A stretch of DNA of 64,000 nucleotides from Blastopirellula sediminis (GCF_020966755.1 NZ_JAJKFT010000010.1:2506720-2570719), one strand, 5' to 3'; shown: positions 26,745-36,249, counted from the first letter of the stretch. A program made the numbers and translations. The notes: generated by a model from the letters alone, not told the origin.

Positions 26745-26990
26745 CGGTCTAGGGCTAATCAAATGGTGGGGAATCCCGTTTATTATTCCCTCGTTACGAG
26801 AATGGGGAATTATAGGTCGCGGAAAATGGGGGTAATCGCAGAGAATTCGCTATAACCGGACGTCCGGCCCCCATTTCGCCGCCCGGAGAGGGGCTTTTCC
26901 GGCTTTCTAGTCAGCCGGACAAAAGCCAGCTAAAATGCGTAATTCTTTCTATCCCCCGTTACCCCCGCAAGTGAACTCAAGGAGCCTTTG

Positions 26991-28673
26991 ATGTCCGGCC
27001 CGCTCAACAAGTACAGCAGCCGCGTTACCCAGCCGAAAAGCCAGGGCGCGTCGCAGGCCATGCTTTACGGAACCGGTATGACCGAGGCCGACATGGACAA
27101 AGCGCAGGTTGGCATCGCCAGCGTCTGGTACGAGGGGAACACCTGCAACATGCACCTCAACGCGCTGTCGGAAGAGGTGAAAAAAGGGGTGGTCGCGGCG
27201 GACATGGTCGGCATGCGATTCAACACCATCGGCGTGAGCGACGGCATCTCGATGGGGACCGAAGGGATGAGCTTCTCGCTCCAATCCCGCGACCTGATCG
27301 CCGACTCGATCGAAACGATCATGGGCGGTCAGTGGTACGACGGTCTGATCGCGTTGCCGGGTTGCGATAAGAACATGCCGGGCTGCTTGATCGCAATGGG
27401 ACGTTTGAACCGTCCGTCGATCATGGTTTACGGCGGTACGATCAAACCGGGGCATAACGCCAAGGGAGAAAAGCTCGATATCGTTTCGGCGTTCCAGTGC
27501 TATGGTCAGTTCCTGTCGCACACGATCACCGAAGAAGAACGAAAAGAAATCGTGCGCAAGGCTTGTCCCGGCGCTGGCGCGTGCGGCGGCATGTACACCG
27601 CCAACACGATGGCGACGGCGATCGAAGCGCTTGGCATGACCCTGCCGTACAGCAGCAGCATTCCGGCCGAAGACCCGGCCAAGAAGGAAGAATGCGTCGC
27701 CGCCGGTAAGGCGATGCGTTACCTGCTTGAACAAGACATCAAGCCGCGCGACATCATGACCCGCGATGCGTTTGAAAACGCGATGGTGATGGTGATGGCG
27801 CTCGGCGGTTCGACCAACGCCGTGTTGCACTTGATCGCGATGGCTCGCGCCGTCGATGTGGAACTGACGATCGACGACTTCCAGAAGGTGAGCGATCGCG
27901 TTCCGTTCCTGGCTGACTTGAAGCCGAGCGGCAAGTACGTGCAGGAAGACCTTCACTCGATCGGCGGCACCCCAGCCGTGATGAAGTACCTGATGGCGGA
28001 AGGTTTCCTGAAGGGGGACTGCCTGACGGTGACCGGCAAGACGCTGGCCGAAAACATCGCCGATCTCCCCGGCTTGAAGGAAGGTCAGCAGATCGTCCAT
28101 CCGCTGTCCGATCCGATCAAGCCGACCGGTCACATCCAGATCTTGAAAGGCACGCTGGCTCCCGAAGGCGCCGTTGCGAAGATCACCGGCAAGGAAGGTC
28201 TGCGTTTCCAAGGGACGGCCAACGTCTTCGACAGCGAAGAAGACATGCTGCACGCTCTGGAAGAGAACAAGATCAAAAAGGGGGACGTCGTCATCATTCG
28301 TTACGAAGGTCCGAAGGGGGGCCCCGGCATGCCGGAAATGCTGACCCCGACCTCGGCGATCATGGGCGCTGGTTTGGGAAGCGACGTGGCGTTGCTGACC
28401 GACGGCCGGTTCTCCGGCGGTTCGCACGGCTTCATCGTTGGTCACATCACCCCGGAAGCGCAAGAAGGGGGCCCGGTCGCGTTGGTTCAAAACGGCGACA
28501 TCATCACGATTGACGCCGATACGAACTCGATCGACGTCGACGTGCCGGCCGAAGAAATGGCGAAACGCAAGGCCGCTTGGAAGGCGCCCGCCTACAAGGC
28601 GACCCGCGGTACGCTGTACAAGTACATCAAGAACGTGAAGAGCGCTTCGGAAGGTTGCGTCACGGACGAATAA
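26991..28673 (+). CDS. ilvD: Dihydroxy-acid dehydratase
   Basis: 560 residues from the ATG at 26991, preceded by AAGGAG at 6-nt spacing. The enzyme dehydrates 2,3-dihydroxy-isovalerate and 2,3-dihydroxy-3-methylvalerate in branched-chain amino acid synthesis. Family signatures: CDKNMPGC near 125 with an Fe-S cysteine, [16 protein letters not shown] near 195, and [18 protein letters not shown]-x-PEA near the C-terminus. Length is normal. It ends at an intrinsic terminator that abuts the next gene. Other ilv genes are not in the window. Confidence 0.96.
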   Translation: MSGPLNKYSSRVTQPKSQGASQAMLYGTGMTEADMDKAQVGIASVWYEGNTCNMHLNALSEEVKKGVVAADMVGMRFNTIGVSDGISMGTEGMSFSLQSRDLIADSIETIMGGQWYDGLIALPGCDKNMPGCLIAMGRLNRPSIMVYGGTIKPGHNAKGEKLDIVSAFQCYGQFLSHTITEEERKEIVRKACPGAGACGGMYTANTMATAIEALGMTLPYSSSIPAEDPAKKEECVAAGKAMRYLLEQDIKPRDIMTRDAFENAMVMVMALGGSTNAVLHLIAMARAVDVELTIDDFQKVSDRVPFLADLKPSGKYVQEDLHSIGGTPAVMKYLMAEGFLKGDCLTVTGKTLAENIADLPGLKEGQQIVHPLSDPIKPTGHIQILKGTLAPEGAVAKITGKEGLRFQGTANVFDSEEDMLHALEENKIKKGDVVIIRYEGPKGGPGMPEMLTPTSAIMGAGLGSDVALLTDGRFSGGSHGFIVGHITPEAQEGGPVALVQNGDIITIDADTNSIDVDVPAEEMAKRKAAWKAPAYKATRGTLYKYIKNVKSASEGCVTDE

Positions 28674-28711
28674 CCACGCAGCGAATTCCAACTCCAACAC
28701 TACAGTTGAGG

Positions 28712-28738
28712 CGACGCCCTACGGGGCGTCGTTTTTTT
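28712..28738 (+). terminator. ilvD terminator touching the next start codon
   Basis: 8-bp stem CGACGCCC/GGGCGTCG with a TACG loop and seven T ending at 28738; the ATG of the next gene is 28739-28741. Confidence 0.8.
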
Positions 28739-29140
28739 ATGGCTACCATCATCTTGCTGATTCTGTCGAACATCTTCATGACGTTCGCCTGGTACGGGCA
28801 CTTGAAGTTCAAGAGCAGCGCTTTGTGGGTCGTGATTCTAGCGAGTTGGGGGATCGCGTTTTTTGAGTATTGTCTACAAGTGCCGGCCAATCGTTGGGGA
28901 CACGAGCGGTTCAGCGCCGCTCAACTGAAGATCATGCAGGAGGTGATCACGCTGGTCGTGTTTTGCGTCTTCGCAGTGACCTTTCTCCGTGAGCCGCTGA
29001 AATGGAACTACGTGGTCGGTTTCGTGATGATCCTGCTGGCGGTCGTCTTCGTCTTTGGGTTCGACCGACCGACGAAAGGGGCGCCCGACGATTTGCCGAG
29101 CGTCGGTCAGATGGAAGAAGATCCGCCGGCCGAAGGGTGA
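28739..29140 (+). CDS. DMT-type (DUF486) membrane protein
   Basis: 133 residues with four membrane helices; the opening LLILSNIFMTFAWYGHLKF and LQVPANRWGH are characteristic of the DUF486/DMT-related family. The tail is acidic and Pro-rich. The family N-terminus (M-x-TI-x-L-LLILSN) fixes the start at 28739. That leaves no ribosome-binding site between it and the T-tract of the ilvD terminator. The substrate is unknown. Confidence 0.82.
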   Translation: MATIILLILSNIFMTFAWYGHLKFKSSALWVVILASWGIAFFEYCLQVPANRWGHERFSAAQLKIMQEVITLVVFCVFAVTFLREPLKWNYVVGFVMILLAVVFVFGFDRPTKGAPDDLPSVGQMEEDPPAEG

Positions 29141-29148
29141 AACGCGGT

Positions 29149-29287
29149 CACTAGCCCGAGGCGCAAGCCGAGGGAATGCGGTTTCATGCCTTCTTGAAGA
29201 TGCGATTCTGATTCGAGCCGCAAACCAACTGGAAGCGATTGCTGAGCGTCCGTCCGCATTCCCTCGGCTTGCGCCTCGGGTTAGTGT
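29149..29287. repeat. Inverted-repeat element, family B, copy 3
   Basis: 139 bp with arms 29149-29181 (CACTAGCCCGAGGCGCAAGC start) and 29255-29287. It begins 9 nt after the DMT stop and ends 26 nt before the terminator of the opposing gene. Confidence 0.88.
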
Positions 29288-29312
29288 GGAGTGGAAATTC
29301 GCCTGAGCGAAC

Positions 29313-29347
29313 AAAAAAAGAGGATGACCAAGTTGGTCATCCTCTTT
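29313..29347 (-). terminator. Terminator of the VIT/vWA gene
   Basis: Perfect 14-bp stem AAAGAGGATGACCA/TGGTCATCCTCTTT, 3-nt loop, with seven A on the + strand, i.e. a T-run for minus-strand transcripts. The shorter T-run on the other side may let it act on the DMT transcript too. Confidence 0.82.
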
Positions 29348-29415
29348 TCGGTTTCCGCTTCTCGCCGCGGCGCTTTAACGGCGCCGAGGCGAGCTTTCTC
29401 TCTTTGTTCCGGCCC

Positions 29416-31797
29416 CTATTTGATCAGGTAATACTGACCACGCAGGTTGCATAGCAGTTGTTCGCCTTGTCGCTGTTGGGCGAGCAATGCGTTCTGCTGC
29501 TTATTGTTCGCAGCGACCAACGCGAAATATTCCTTGCTGAATCGCTCGACCGTTTTGATCTTGTCCTTGTCCTTCGCCGGATCGACGTCGCCGGCGCTTT
29601 CCGCGATCCAGATCTTATCCCGCAGGAACAGGGTATCGTTGCCGATGTTGCGGACGTTCGACGCGACGACCGTGCGGTCATTTTCGACGTCCTGGAAGAC
29701 AGCGCCTCCAGCGTAGGCGTTCGCCGCGGCGCCTGGAGTTGCGGCCGGCGCCGCTGGTCCGCTGGCGGCTCCTAAACCACTTTGGTTGCCTCCTCCAAAA
29801 CCGCCGGCGTATCCACCAAAGCTGTCGCTAGCGGCTCGATCAGCTTTCCGGTAGGCGCCCTTCTGGGCACGTTGGGCGAAACCGGACCGGCCGGCTGATT
29901 CGGCCAGTTTCCGCGTCTCCGCTTCAGCTAGCTCAAAGCTATGCATGCCGCCGCGACGTGCGTCAGCTAGATCGCTGATTGTGGCGTTTTCGTCGGCCAG
30001 GAACGACGTGTACGGCGTGATGATGCCGTGCTTGGTCGAGAGGGCGACCAACTCTTTGACCAACTCGTCGTTCTTGCCGTTCAGATCGATGTCGTCGATG
30101 ATCTCGCCGATGCGGCGCATCGCCCAGAGCTTCTCGACGAAGGCGTACGTCTGGTCGTCGCTCTCTTTGACGAACTTGGCCGGGAAGTCGACCTTCTGCT
30201 TCTTGTCGCCGACGTTGCCGACGATCGTGATCTTGGCGTCGCCATGCTTGCGATATCGACCGGCGACGATCAACTGTTCGCCGGCGAACAGGTCATGCGC
30301 GTCTTTCGGCTGCAAGCGATTCACGAAGTTGCCGCCGCCGTTTTCCAGGTCGTACTTGATCGTCACGTCGGTCATGACCGGTGCGCTGATCTTGCTATAG
30401 AGTCGTGCGACGTGCGTTTCGATGTCTTCGTTCGGGCGGACATATTCGCTTTGGCCGAAGCACTCCCGCGTCAAGCGATCGAGCAGCCGGCTGTTGACGT
30501 CGTAACCGACGCCGAAGCTGATTACCCGGGCTCGGATGTCGTTATGCTTCTTGGCGTTGGCGACGATCTTCGCTTCATTCTGTTCGCCATGAGTTGGCAG
30601 ACCGTCGGTCAAAAACAGGATGTAGCTGGGACGCGTGTCGTCCTTAAGCATCGCCATCGCTTTCGAGAGGGCGCCGTCGATGTTGGTGCTGCCGCCGGCG
30701 TAGAGATTATCGACGAAGTCGAGGGCCCGCTTGCGCGACTTTTCATCAAGCTTTTGCAATTCCGGCTCGAACGATTCGACGTCGCTGTCATAAGCAATGA
30801 TGTTGAAGGTGTCCTCTTCGTTCAGGTTGTTGAGGACGAATTTCGCCGCTTCTTTCGCTTGTTCGATCTTTTCGCCGCTCATGCTTCCCGAGCGATCGAC
30901 GACGAAGATCACCGACTTTTTCGTCTTCACCTCGGGGTCCTGCTCAATCGGCGGACTGGCCAACAGCAGGAAGTAGCCGTCTTCGCCGGCGTCAGGACGA
31001 TAGGTCAAAACGCTGGCGCTGAGATCGGTCTTGGCGGTGTCAAAGAAGAGCCGGAAATCGCTGGTCGGTACGCAATCTTTTTCTTCGATGGTGACGACCG
31101 CTCGATTCTTCCCTTTGCGTTCGACTTTGACGTCATGCGTCGGACTGTAGACGCTCTTCAGCTTGTCCTTGGTATTGACCGTCAGACGCATCCGCAGCGA
31201 TTCGAGCGGCTTGTCGGTGAAGCGGGCCGTCGACAGCGGGAAGAGGAAGTCGGTCAGCCGATTATCTTTTCGCAGCAGTTGGCTGTAGGTGATCGTCACC
31301 TTGCGCGTGGCGCCGGCCGGAACCGGAAAGACGCTCGTTTGGAACATTCCGGTGCCGACCCATTCGAGCAACGCCGGATCTTGATTCTTGCGGACGATCG
31401 CTTCGTAGATTTCTCGCGCCTTATCTTTCGGCAACAGCTTGGCCGGATATTCTTTTCCGTCGACCAACAGCGTCAGGCTGTCGATCGCGCCGTCATACGG
31501 CAGAGGGAAGAGAAACGAAACTTGCAGTTGGCGACTGCACGTGTTTTCAAACGTTTGCGAAACCTGCACCTTGGCGATCTGGTCTTCGATGTTCGCGTCG
31601 ACCTCCAGGCTCTTGATCTTGTACGACTCTGGAATCGGTTGCGGCGACGGCCGCGGAATTGGCCGCGGAAGCGGAATCGGGCGAATCGGATCGTGGATGA
31701 TCACGACCGTTTGCGCAGATGCGTTCAGCGCTCCGCTGAATAGGGCGATCAACAGAGCCAGCGGACCCCAAAGAGAGAGGCGTACGAGACGAGACAT
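29416..31797 (-). CDS. Secreted VIT and von Willebrand A domain protein
   Basis: 793 residues from MSRLVRLSL, with a signal peptide ending ASAQ. A Pro-rich spacer (RPIPLPRPIPRP) is followed by a VIT domain (about 45-180: QVSQTFENTCSRQLQVSFLFPLP, GMFQTSVFPVPAGATRKVTI) and a vWA domain (about 280-460) with an intact MIDAS start DRSGSMSG, NIIAYDSDV and FLTDGLPTHGE. The C-terminal part has a Gly/Ala-rich stretch (SFGGYAGGFGGG). The inter-alpha-trypsin-inhibitor-like arrangement suggests surface protein binding. It is divergent from the PVC-haem gene. Confidence 0.88.
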   Translation of the reverse strand: MSRLVRLSLWGPLALLIALFSGALNASAQTVVIIHDPIRPIPLPRPIPRPSPQPIPESYKIKSLEVDANIEDQIAKVQVSQTFENTCSRQLQVSFLFPLPYDGAIDSLTLLVDGKEYPAKLLPKDKAREIYEAIVRKNQDPALLEWVGTGMFQTSVFPVPAGATRKVTITYSQLLRKDNRLTDFLFPLSTARFTDKPLESLRMRLTVNTKDKLKSVYSPTHDVKVERKGKNRAVVTIEEKDCVPTSDFRLFFDTAKTDLSASVLTYRPDAGEDGYFLLLASPPIEQDPEVKTKKSVIFVVDRSGSMSGEKIEQAKEAAKFVLNNLNEEDTFNIIAYDSDVESFEPELQKLDEKSRKRALDFVDNLYAGGSTNIDGALSKAMAMLKDDTRPSYILFLTDGLPTHGEQNEAKIVANAKKHNDIRARVISFGVGYDVNSRLLDRLTRECFGQSEYVRPNEDIETHVARLYSKISAPVMTDVTIKYDLENGGGNFVNRLQPKDAHDLFAGEQLIVAGRYRKHGDAKITIVGNVGDKKQKVDFPAKFVKESDDQTYAFVEKLWAMRRIGEIIDDIDLNGKNDELVKELVALSTKHGIITPYTSFLADENATISDLADARRGGMHSFELAEAETRKLAESAGRSGFAQRAQKGAYRKADRAASDSFGGYAGGFGGGNQSGLGAASGPAAPAATPGAAANAYAGGAVFQDVENDRTVVASNVRNIGNDTLFLRDKIWIAESAGDVDPAKDKDKIKTVERFSKEYFALVAANNKQQNALLAQQRQGEQLLCNLRGQYYLIK

Positions 31798-32152
31798 GGC
31801 GGTGCTCCTAGCGACGAGATATCGGGCTTTGTAGCTTAGACGACGTTGGGGGCGGCACGGTTTTGCCAAGAATCGAAAAGATTCACGTCCCCTTTTGAGT
31901 AGGATTTCGGGGGTTAAGGAAATGAATTGCCCCTTAGTCCACTCAGGGTGCTGTAGATACTGGCGTCTCGCTACTCTTTATCTATAATCCTGCTAAGCCG
32001 ACGATGATTCCTTTGCAAAAAATCTTCATCGGTTGAATCTTGTTAGTCGCGGCGACATTCTCCTCTCTCGGTCGTTTCTCCTGACAAGTTCGATTTCCCA
32101 CCTACCGCAACTTCACCGAACATCCTCGCCCCTTTTCTGGGAGTCCTTCCGA
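31798..32152. promoter_or_regulatory. Divergent control region, VIT/vWA and PVC-haem genes
   Basis: 355 nt between two divergent starts, with no gene. A TATAAT at 31983-31988 faces the PVC-haem gene but lacks a convincing -35 box. It must carry both promoters. Confidence 0.4.
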
Positions 32153-35095
32153 ATGCGTCGTCTAGGGTCATGGTTCGTCCTCTTATGTTTCGCATCGATT
32201 TCGTGCGCCCAAACGCCGATGTGGATCTGGAATTCCAACAGCGCGGCCGATAAAGAAACGGTCTACGCTCGCAAAGAGTTCAAACTCGCCGGTCCGGTCA
32301 AGGAAGCGACCTTGTACGCGACCGCCGACAACCATATTTCCGCCACCTTCAACGGCAAGCCGGTCATTCAACACGACGATTGGGCCAGTTGGGGCAAAGC
32401 GAACGTGACCGGCCTGATCCGCGACAAGGACGCTTTGGTCGCCGTTACCGGCAAGAATGATTCGGGCGCCGCGGCGATGCTGGTCAAACTGGAAGTCGTC
32501 TACAAGGATGGCAAGAAGCAGACCTTCGTCAGCGACGCCAGCTGGACCGTCTCGAAAGAAGCGGCTCCGGGTTGGGATCGCACTGACTTTGCCGCGGATT
32601 GGAAGAAAGCGACCGTTCTCGGCAAGCTTGGCATGCAGCCGTGGGGGAACGTCGGAACGGCGACGGTTGCCGCGGCTCCGGGCGAAGCGACTCCGGTTGA
32701 GAACATCAAATCGCTCGATGGCTTCGTGGTCGAACGTCTGTACTCGGTTCCGCTCGGCGAAGAAGGTTCGTGGGTCAGCATGACTGTCGATCCGAAGGGA
32801 CGCTTGATCTGCTCCGATCAGTACGGCGGACTCTTCCGCGTCACTCCGGGCGCCGACGCCGACAGCACCAAGATCGAAAAGCTGAGCGTGCCGATTGGCG
32901 ACGCGCAAGGTTTGCTCTGCGCCTATGACGCGCTCTACGTTTCGGTCAACGGAGGCGCCGCTCAAGGCTCCGGCTTCTACAAGGTGACCGACACCAACGG
33001 CGACGATCAATACGACAAGGTCGAACTACTGAAGAAGTTTAATGGCGGCGGCGAACATGGTCCGCACGCGATTCGTCTTGGTCCCGACGGCATGCTCTAT
33101 GTGATCGCCGGTAACCACACCGACATTCCGCAAGGAAGCGAAGTGGGCGCCCCGCACAAGAACTGGGCCGAAGATCTGCTGCTGCCACGCAATCCGGACG
33201 GGAACGGTCACGCGACTGGTCGCATGGCTCCGGCCGGCTGGATCGCCCGCACCGACAAAGACGGTAAGCAGTGGCAGCTGCTCTGCGCCGGCTTCCGTAA
33301 CCCGTACGACATCGCCTTCAACGCCGACGGCGAACTGTTCACCTACGACGCCGACATGGAATGGGATACCGGGGCGCCCTGGTATCGTCCGACTCGCGTC
33401 AATCACGCCGTTTCCGCCGCCGAATTCGGCTGGCGCTACGGTACCGGCAAATGGCCCGATTACTACGTCGACAGCGTCGGCTCGGTGGTCGACATCGGCC
33501 TCGGCTCGCCGACCGGTATCGAAATGGGCTTGGGCGCCAAGTTCCCGGCCAAGTACCAGACCGCGCTTTACATCAATGACTGGACCTACGGCGTGATCTA
33601 CGCGGTTCACATGCAACCGCAAGGCGCCACCTACACGGCGACCTTCGAGAAGTTCATCACCGGTCGTCCGTTGCCGGTCACCGACATCTGCGTCAATCCG
33701 AAGGATGGCGCGTTGTACTTCACGATCGGCGGTCGCAAGACGCAATCGGGGCTTTACCGCGTGACCTACAACGGTCCCGAATCGACCGCTCCGGTCGCGA
33801 CGACCGAAGGGGAAGAAGGCCGTGCCGCTCGCGCTCTGCGTCGTGAACTGGAAAAGCTCCACACGACCAACCCGGAAGGCGCCCTGGGCAAGATCTGGCC
33901 GAGCCTGGCCAGCAACGATCGTGCGATCCGCTACGCGGCTCGCGTCGCTCTGGAAAACCAGGACCTCGCCTCTTGGAAGAACAAAGCTCTGGCCGAAACC
34001 AACGTCAACGCGACGATCCAGGCTCTGACCGCCTTGTGCCGCACCGGCGACAAAGCGGATCAAGCGGCGGTTCTGGCCAAGCTGAATACGCTGCCGTATG
34101 ACCAGATGAGCGAAGAGCAGATCCTCGACGCCCTCCGCGTTTATCAGCTCGCCTACATCCGCTTGGGCGGCAAGCAAAACGACGCCGCCAACGAAGCGGT
34201 GATCGCGCTGCTCAATCCGCGGTTCCCCGGAGATAGCGAAAAGGTGAACCGCGAGTTGCTCAACTTGCTGGTCTACCTGGAAGCCCCCGGCATCGTCGAA
34301 AAGGGGATGAAGCAACTCTTCGCCGGTCAGACCCAGCAAGAGCAGATGTTCTACGCGTTCGTCCTGCGTAACGCGGAGAAAGGCTGGAACATGGATCAGC
34401 GGAAGGCCTACTTCAGCTGGATGAACCTCGCCGAAAGCAAGTATCGCGGCGGTAACAGCTTCAAGAAGTTCGTCATGCAGATCCGCAACGACGCTTCGCA
34501 GAAGCTGGCCAAGTCCGATCTGGCCGAACTGAAGGAGATCATGGAAGGCGCCCAGACCGAAGAAGTCGCCAACCTCGAAACGACTCGTCAGTTCATTCAC
34601 AACTGGCAAGTCGACGACCTGGTCGACATGTTGCCCCAGGTCGAATCGGGACGCAACTTCGAAAAGGGTCGCATCGCGTTTGAAGCGGCCCAGTGCACCA
34701 AGTGCCATCGGTACGCAGGGCAGGGGGGCGGAACTGGCCCGGACCTGACCGGCGTCGGCAACCGCTTCGCTCCGCTCTACGTGTTGGAAGCGATGGTCGT
34801 GCCGTCGAAGGTCGTTTCGGATCAGTACGTCAACACGATCTTCCAGACCGATTCCGGCGACATCCTGGTCGGCCGCATCATCAGCGAAACTGACGACGCG
34901 TACCAGATTCGGACCGGCCCGTTCGCCAAAGAACTGACCGTTGTGAAGAAGGACGAAGTCGAAGGGATGAAGCACTCGCCGCAATCGGAAATGCCGAACG
35001 GCCTGCTCAATACGCTGACCCAGGAAGAGATCCTCGACCTGATCGCTTACCTCCGCTGCGGCGGTAACGCGGACGACGCCGCTTTCAAGAAGTAA
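32153..35095 (+). CDS. PVC-type haem-binding CxxCH protein
   Basis: 980 residues from MRRLGSWF, signal peptide ending SCAQ. Order of parts: a jelly-roll domain (about 22-180, MWIWNSNSAADKETVYARKEF, resembling the N-terminal domain of rhamnosidases); a six-bladed propeller (about 190-550, VSMTVDPKGRLICSDQYGGLFR, CAGFRNPYDIAFNADGELF); a HEAT-like helical region (about 560-800); and a C-terminal cytochrome c-like module with C848-TKC-H852, GTGPDLTGVGNRF and the PSKVVSDQYVN tail typical of planctomycetes. It is probably a periplasmic dehydrogenase or electron-transfer protein; the substrate is unknown. Confidence 0.88.
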   Translation: MRRLGSWFVLLCFASISCAQTPMWIWNSNSAADKETVYARKEFKLAGPVKEATLYATADNHISATFNGKPVIQHDDWASWGKANVTGLIRDKDALVAVTGKNDSGAAAMLVKLEVVYKDGKKQTFVSDASWTVSKEAAPGWDRTDFAADWKKATVLGKLGMQPWGNVGTATVAAAPGEATPVENIKSLDGFVVERLYSVPLGEEGSWVSMTVDPKGRLICSDQYGGLFRVTPGADADSTKIEKLSVPIGDAQGLLCAYDALYVSVNGGAAQGSGFYKVTDTNGDDQYDKVELLKKFNGGGEHGPHAIRLGPDGMLYVIAGNHTDIPQGSEVGAPHKNWAEDLLLPRNPDGNGHATGRMAPAGWIARTDKDGKQWQLLCAGFRNPYDIAFNADGELFTYDADMEWDTGAPWYRPTRVNHAVSAAEFGWRYGTGKWPDYYVDSVGSVVDIGLGSPTGIEMGLGAKFPAKYQTALYINDWTYGVIYAVHMQPQGATYTATFEKFITGRPLPVTDICVNPKDGALYFTIGGRKTQSGLYRVTYNGPESTAPVATTEGEEGRAARALRRELEKLHTTNPEGALGKIWPSLASNDRAIRYAARVALENQDLASWKNKALAETNVNATIQALTALCRTGDKADQAAVLAKLNTLPYDQMSEEQILDALRVYQLAYIRLGGKQNDAANEAVIALLNPRFPGDSEKVNRELLNLLVYLEAPGIVEKGMKQLFAGQTQQEQMFYAFVLRNAEKGWNMDQRKAYFSWMNLAESKYRGGNSFKKFVMQIRNDASQKLAKSDLAELKEIMEGAQTEEVANLETTRQFIHNWQVDDLVDMLPQVESGRNFEKGRIAFEAAQCTKCHRYAGQGGGTGPDLTGVGNRFAPLYVLEAMVVPSKVVSDQYVNTIFQTDSGDILVGRIISETDDAYQIRTGPFAKELTVVKKDEVEGMKHSPQSEMPNGLLNTLTQEEILDLIAYLRCGGNADDAAFKK

Positions 35096-35140
35096 GCGTG
35101 TAGGTCAGGCCTCGGCCTGACGAACGAACGTCAACCACGG

Positions 35141-35176
35141 AAAATGGGCTGCCGACTATGGCAGCCCATTTTTTTT
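35141..35176 (+). terminator. Terminator of the PVC-haem gene
   Basis: Perfect 13-bp stem AAAATGGGCTGCC/GGCAGCCCATTTT with a 6-nt loop, then further T. A short palindrome GTCAGGCCTCGGCCTGAC lies just upstream at 35104-35121. Confidence 0.85.
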
Positions 35177-35187
35177 GTGTGTAGAAA

Positions 35188-35350
35188 CTGGGTGCCGTTG
35201 CCACGTCTTCGTGGCAATGATTGTGCATGGATCATGCAGATTAAGTATGCACTGCAAGCATGTCGGAATGGAAGACGCACGAAATGGGAGTCGCTCCCTT
35301 GAATTGCCTGCCGCATTCATTGCCACGAAGACGTGGCAACGGCACCCCAG
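35188..35350. repeat. Cruciform intergenic repeat, family D, copy 2
   Basis: Arms 35188-35220 and 35318-35350 are reverse complements apart from one indel. Each contains the inner hairpin GCCACG-TCTT-CGTGGC (AAGA loop in the other orientation), the same core as the element at 8180. It ends 3 nt before the stop of the LysR gene. The 97-nt interior has no ORF. Confidence 0.9.
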
Positions 35351-35352
35351 AT

Positions 35353-36231
35353 TCAGAGATCGCACAGCACATCTCGAAAGGCCCGAGCCGCCGGTCCCGC
35401 AAAACGATCCTGCGCCTGAACCAGATGCAGCGGCCGCGGAATCTGCAAGTCGGCCAGCCGAATCGCACAGAGTTCGCCAGAGGCGAGCTCCGCTTCGACC
35501 GAGAGCCGCGACACGATCGCCAGGCCGACTCCTGCGGCGACCACGTGCTTGATCGCTTCGGTGCTGCTGAGGGTCATCACTTCGTTCACTTCCACGCCGC
35601 ACATCGAGATCGCTTGTTCCTGCACCGCTCGGGTGCCGGAGCCGGATTCGCGGAGCACAAAGCTTTGCCCGCTTAAGTCCTCCGCTTTCACCTTGCGCTT
35701 CTTCACCAGCGGATGAGACGCCGCGGCGACGACGACCAACTCATCTTCGGCGAAGCTGGTCGAAGTTAGTCCCGCTTCTTTGACGAACCCTTCGGTCAGG
35801 CCGAGATCGACCCGATAGTCGAGCACTTGCTGATGGACGAAGTCGGTGTTGCCGACTGAAACGTGGACGCGGATCTGCGGATGTTGGTGGTGGAAGCGGG
35901 CCAACACTTGCGGCAACAGATAGCCGGCGATCGTGGTGCTGGCCCCGACGAACAATTCGCCGCGGCTCACCTCGCGCAGCTGCGCGACCGCTTGTTCCGC
36001 TTCCGCTTCCAGCGTGAAGATCTTCCGGGCGTATTCGTTCAGCAGCTTGCCGACCGTCGTTAGTCGCAGTCCTTTCCCGGTCCGGTCGAACAGCTGCTCG
36101 CCGAGAGCCGCTTCAAACTCGCGCAGCTGCTTCGACGCGGCCGGCTGGCTGATCATCAGGTTCTCAGCGCCCAAGCTGACGCTGCCGGTTTCGGCGATCT
36201 CATGAAAGATCGCGAGATGATGCAAATTCAT
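35353..36231 (-). CDS. LysR-family transcriptional regulator
   Basis: 292 residues. Winged helix-turn-helix at 1-60 (MNLHHLAIFHEIAETGSVSLGAENLMISQPAASKQLREFE), then the periplasmic-binding-like effector domain (GASTTIAGYLLPQVLARFHHQHP, VLRESGSGTR). It resembles the CysB/CbbR/YeiE-like group. It is divergent from a siroheme reductase gene 116 nt away, and so probably controls that gene in response to a sulfur or nitrogen metabolite. That is inference from position. Confidence 0.88.
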   Translation of the reverse strand: MNLHHLAIFHEIAETGSVSLGAENLMISQPAASKQLREFEAALGEQLFDRTGKGLRLTTVGKLLNEYARKIFTLEAEAEQAVAQLREVSRGELFVGASTTIAGYLLPQVLARFHHQHPQIRVHVSVGNTDFVHQQVLDYRVDLGLTEGFVKEAGLTSTSFAEDELVVVAAASHPLVKKRKVKAEDLSGQSFVLRESGSGTRAVQEQAISMCGVEVNEVMTLSSTEAIKHVVAAGVGLAIVSRLSVEAELASGELCAIRLADLQIPRPLHLVQAQDRFAGPAARAFRDVLCDL

Positions 36232-36234
36232 GGT

Positions 36235-36249
36235 ATAGACCTAGGTTAT
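36235..36249. promoter_or_regulatory. Candidate LysR operator
   Basis: ATAGACCTAGGTTAT is a near-perfect palindrome around ACCTAGGT and fits the LysR T-N11-A rule (T at 36236, A at 36248). It lies 4 nt upstream of the LysR start codon and 99 nt from the reductase start. Confidence 0.45.

Noticed and set aside
26745-26990. Riboswitch or T-box upstream of ilvD
   Set aside because: The 246-nt gap shows no leader peptide with branched-chain codons and no attenuator hairpin.
26949-28700. 583-codon ORF opposite ilvD
   Set aside because: Exactly mirrors ilvD, with no ribosome site and no recognisable domain.
30028-31743. 571-codon ORF opposite the VIT/vWA gene
   Set aside because: Antisense to clear VIT and vWA motifs.
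33026-34984. 652-codon ORF opposite the PVC-haem gene
   Set aside because: Antisense to a gene with propeller and CxxCH motifs.
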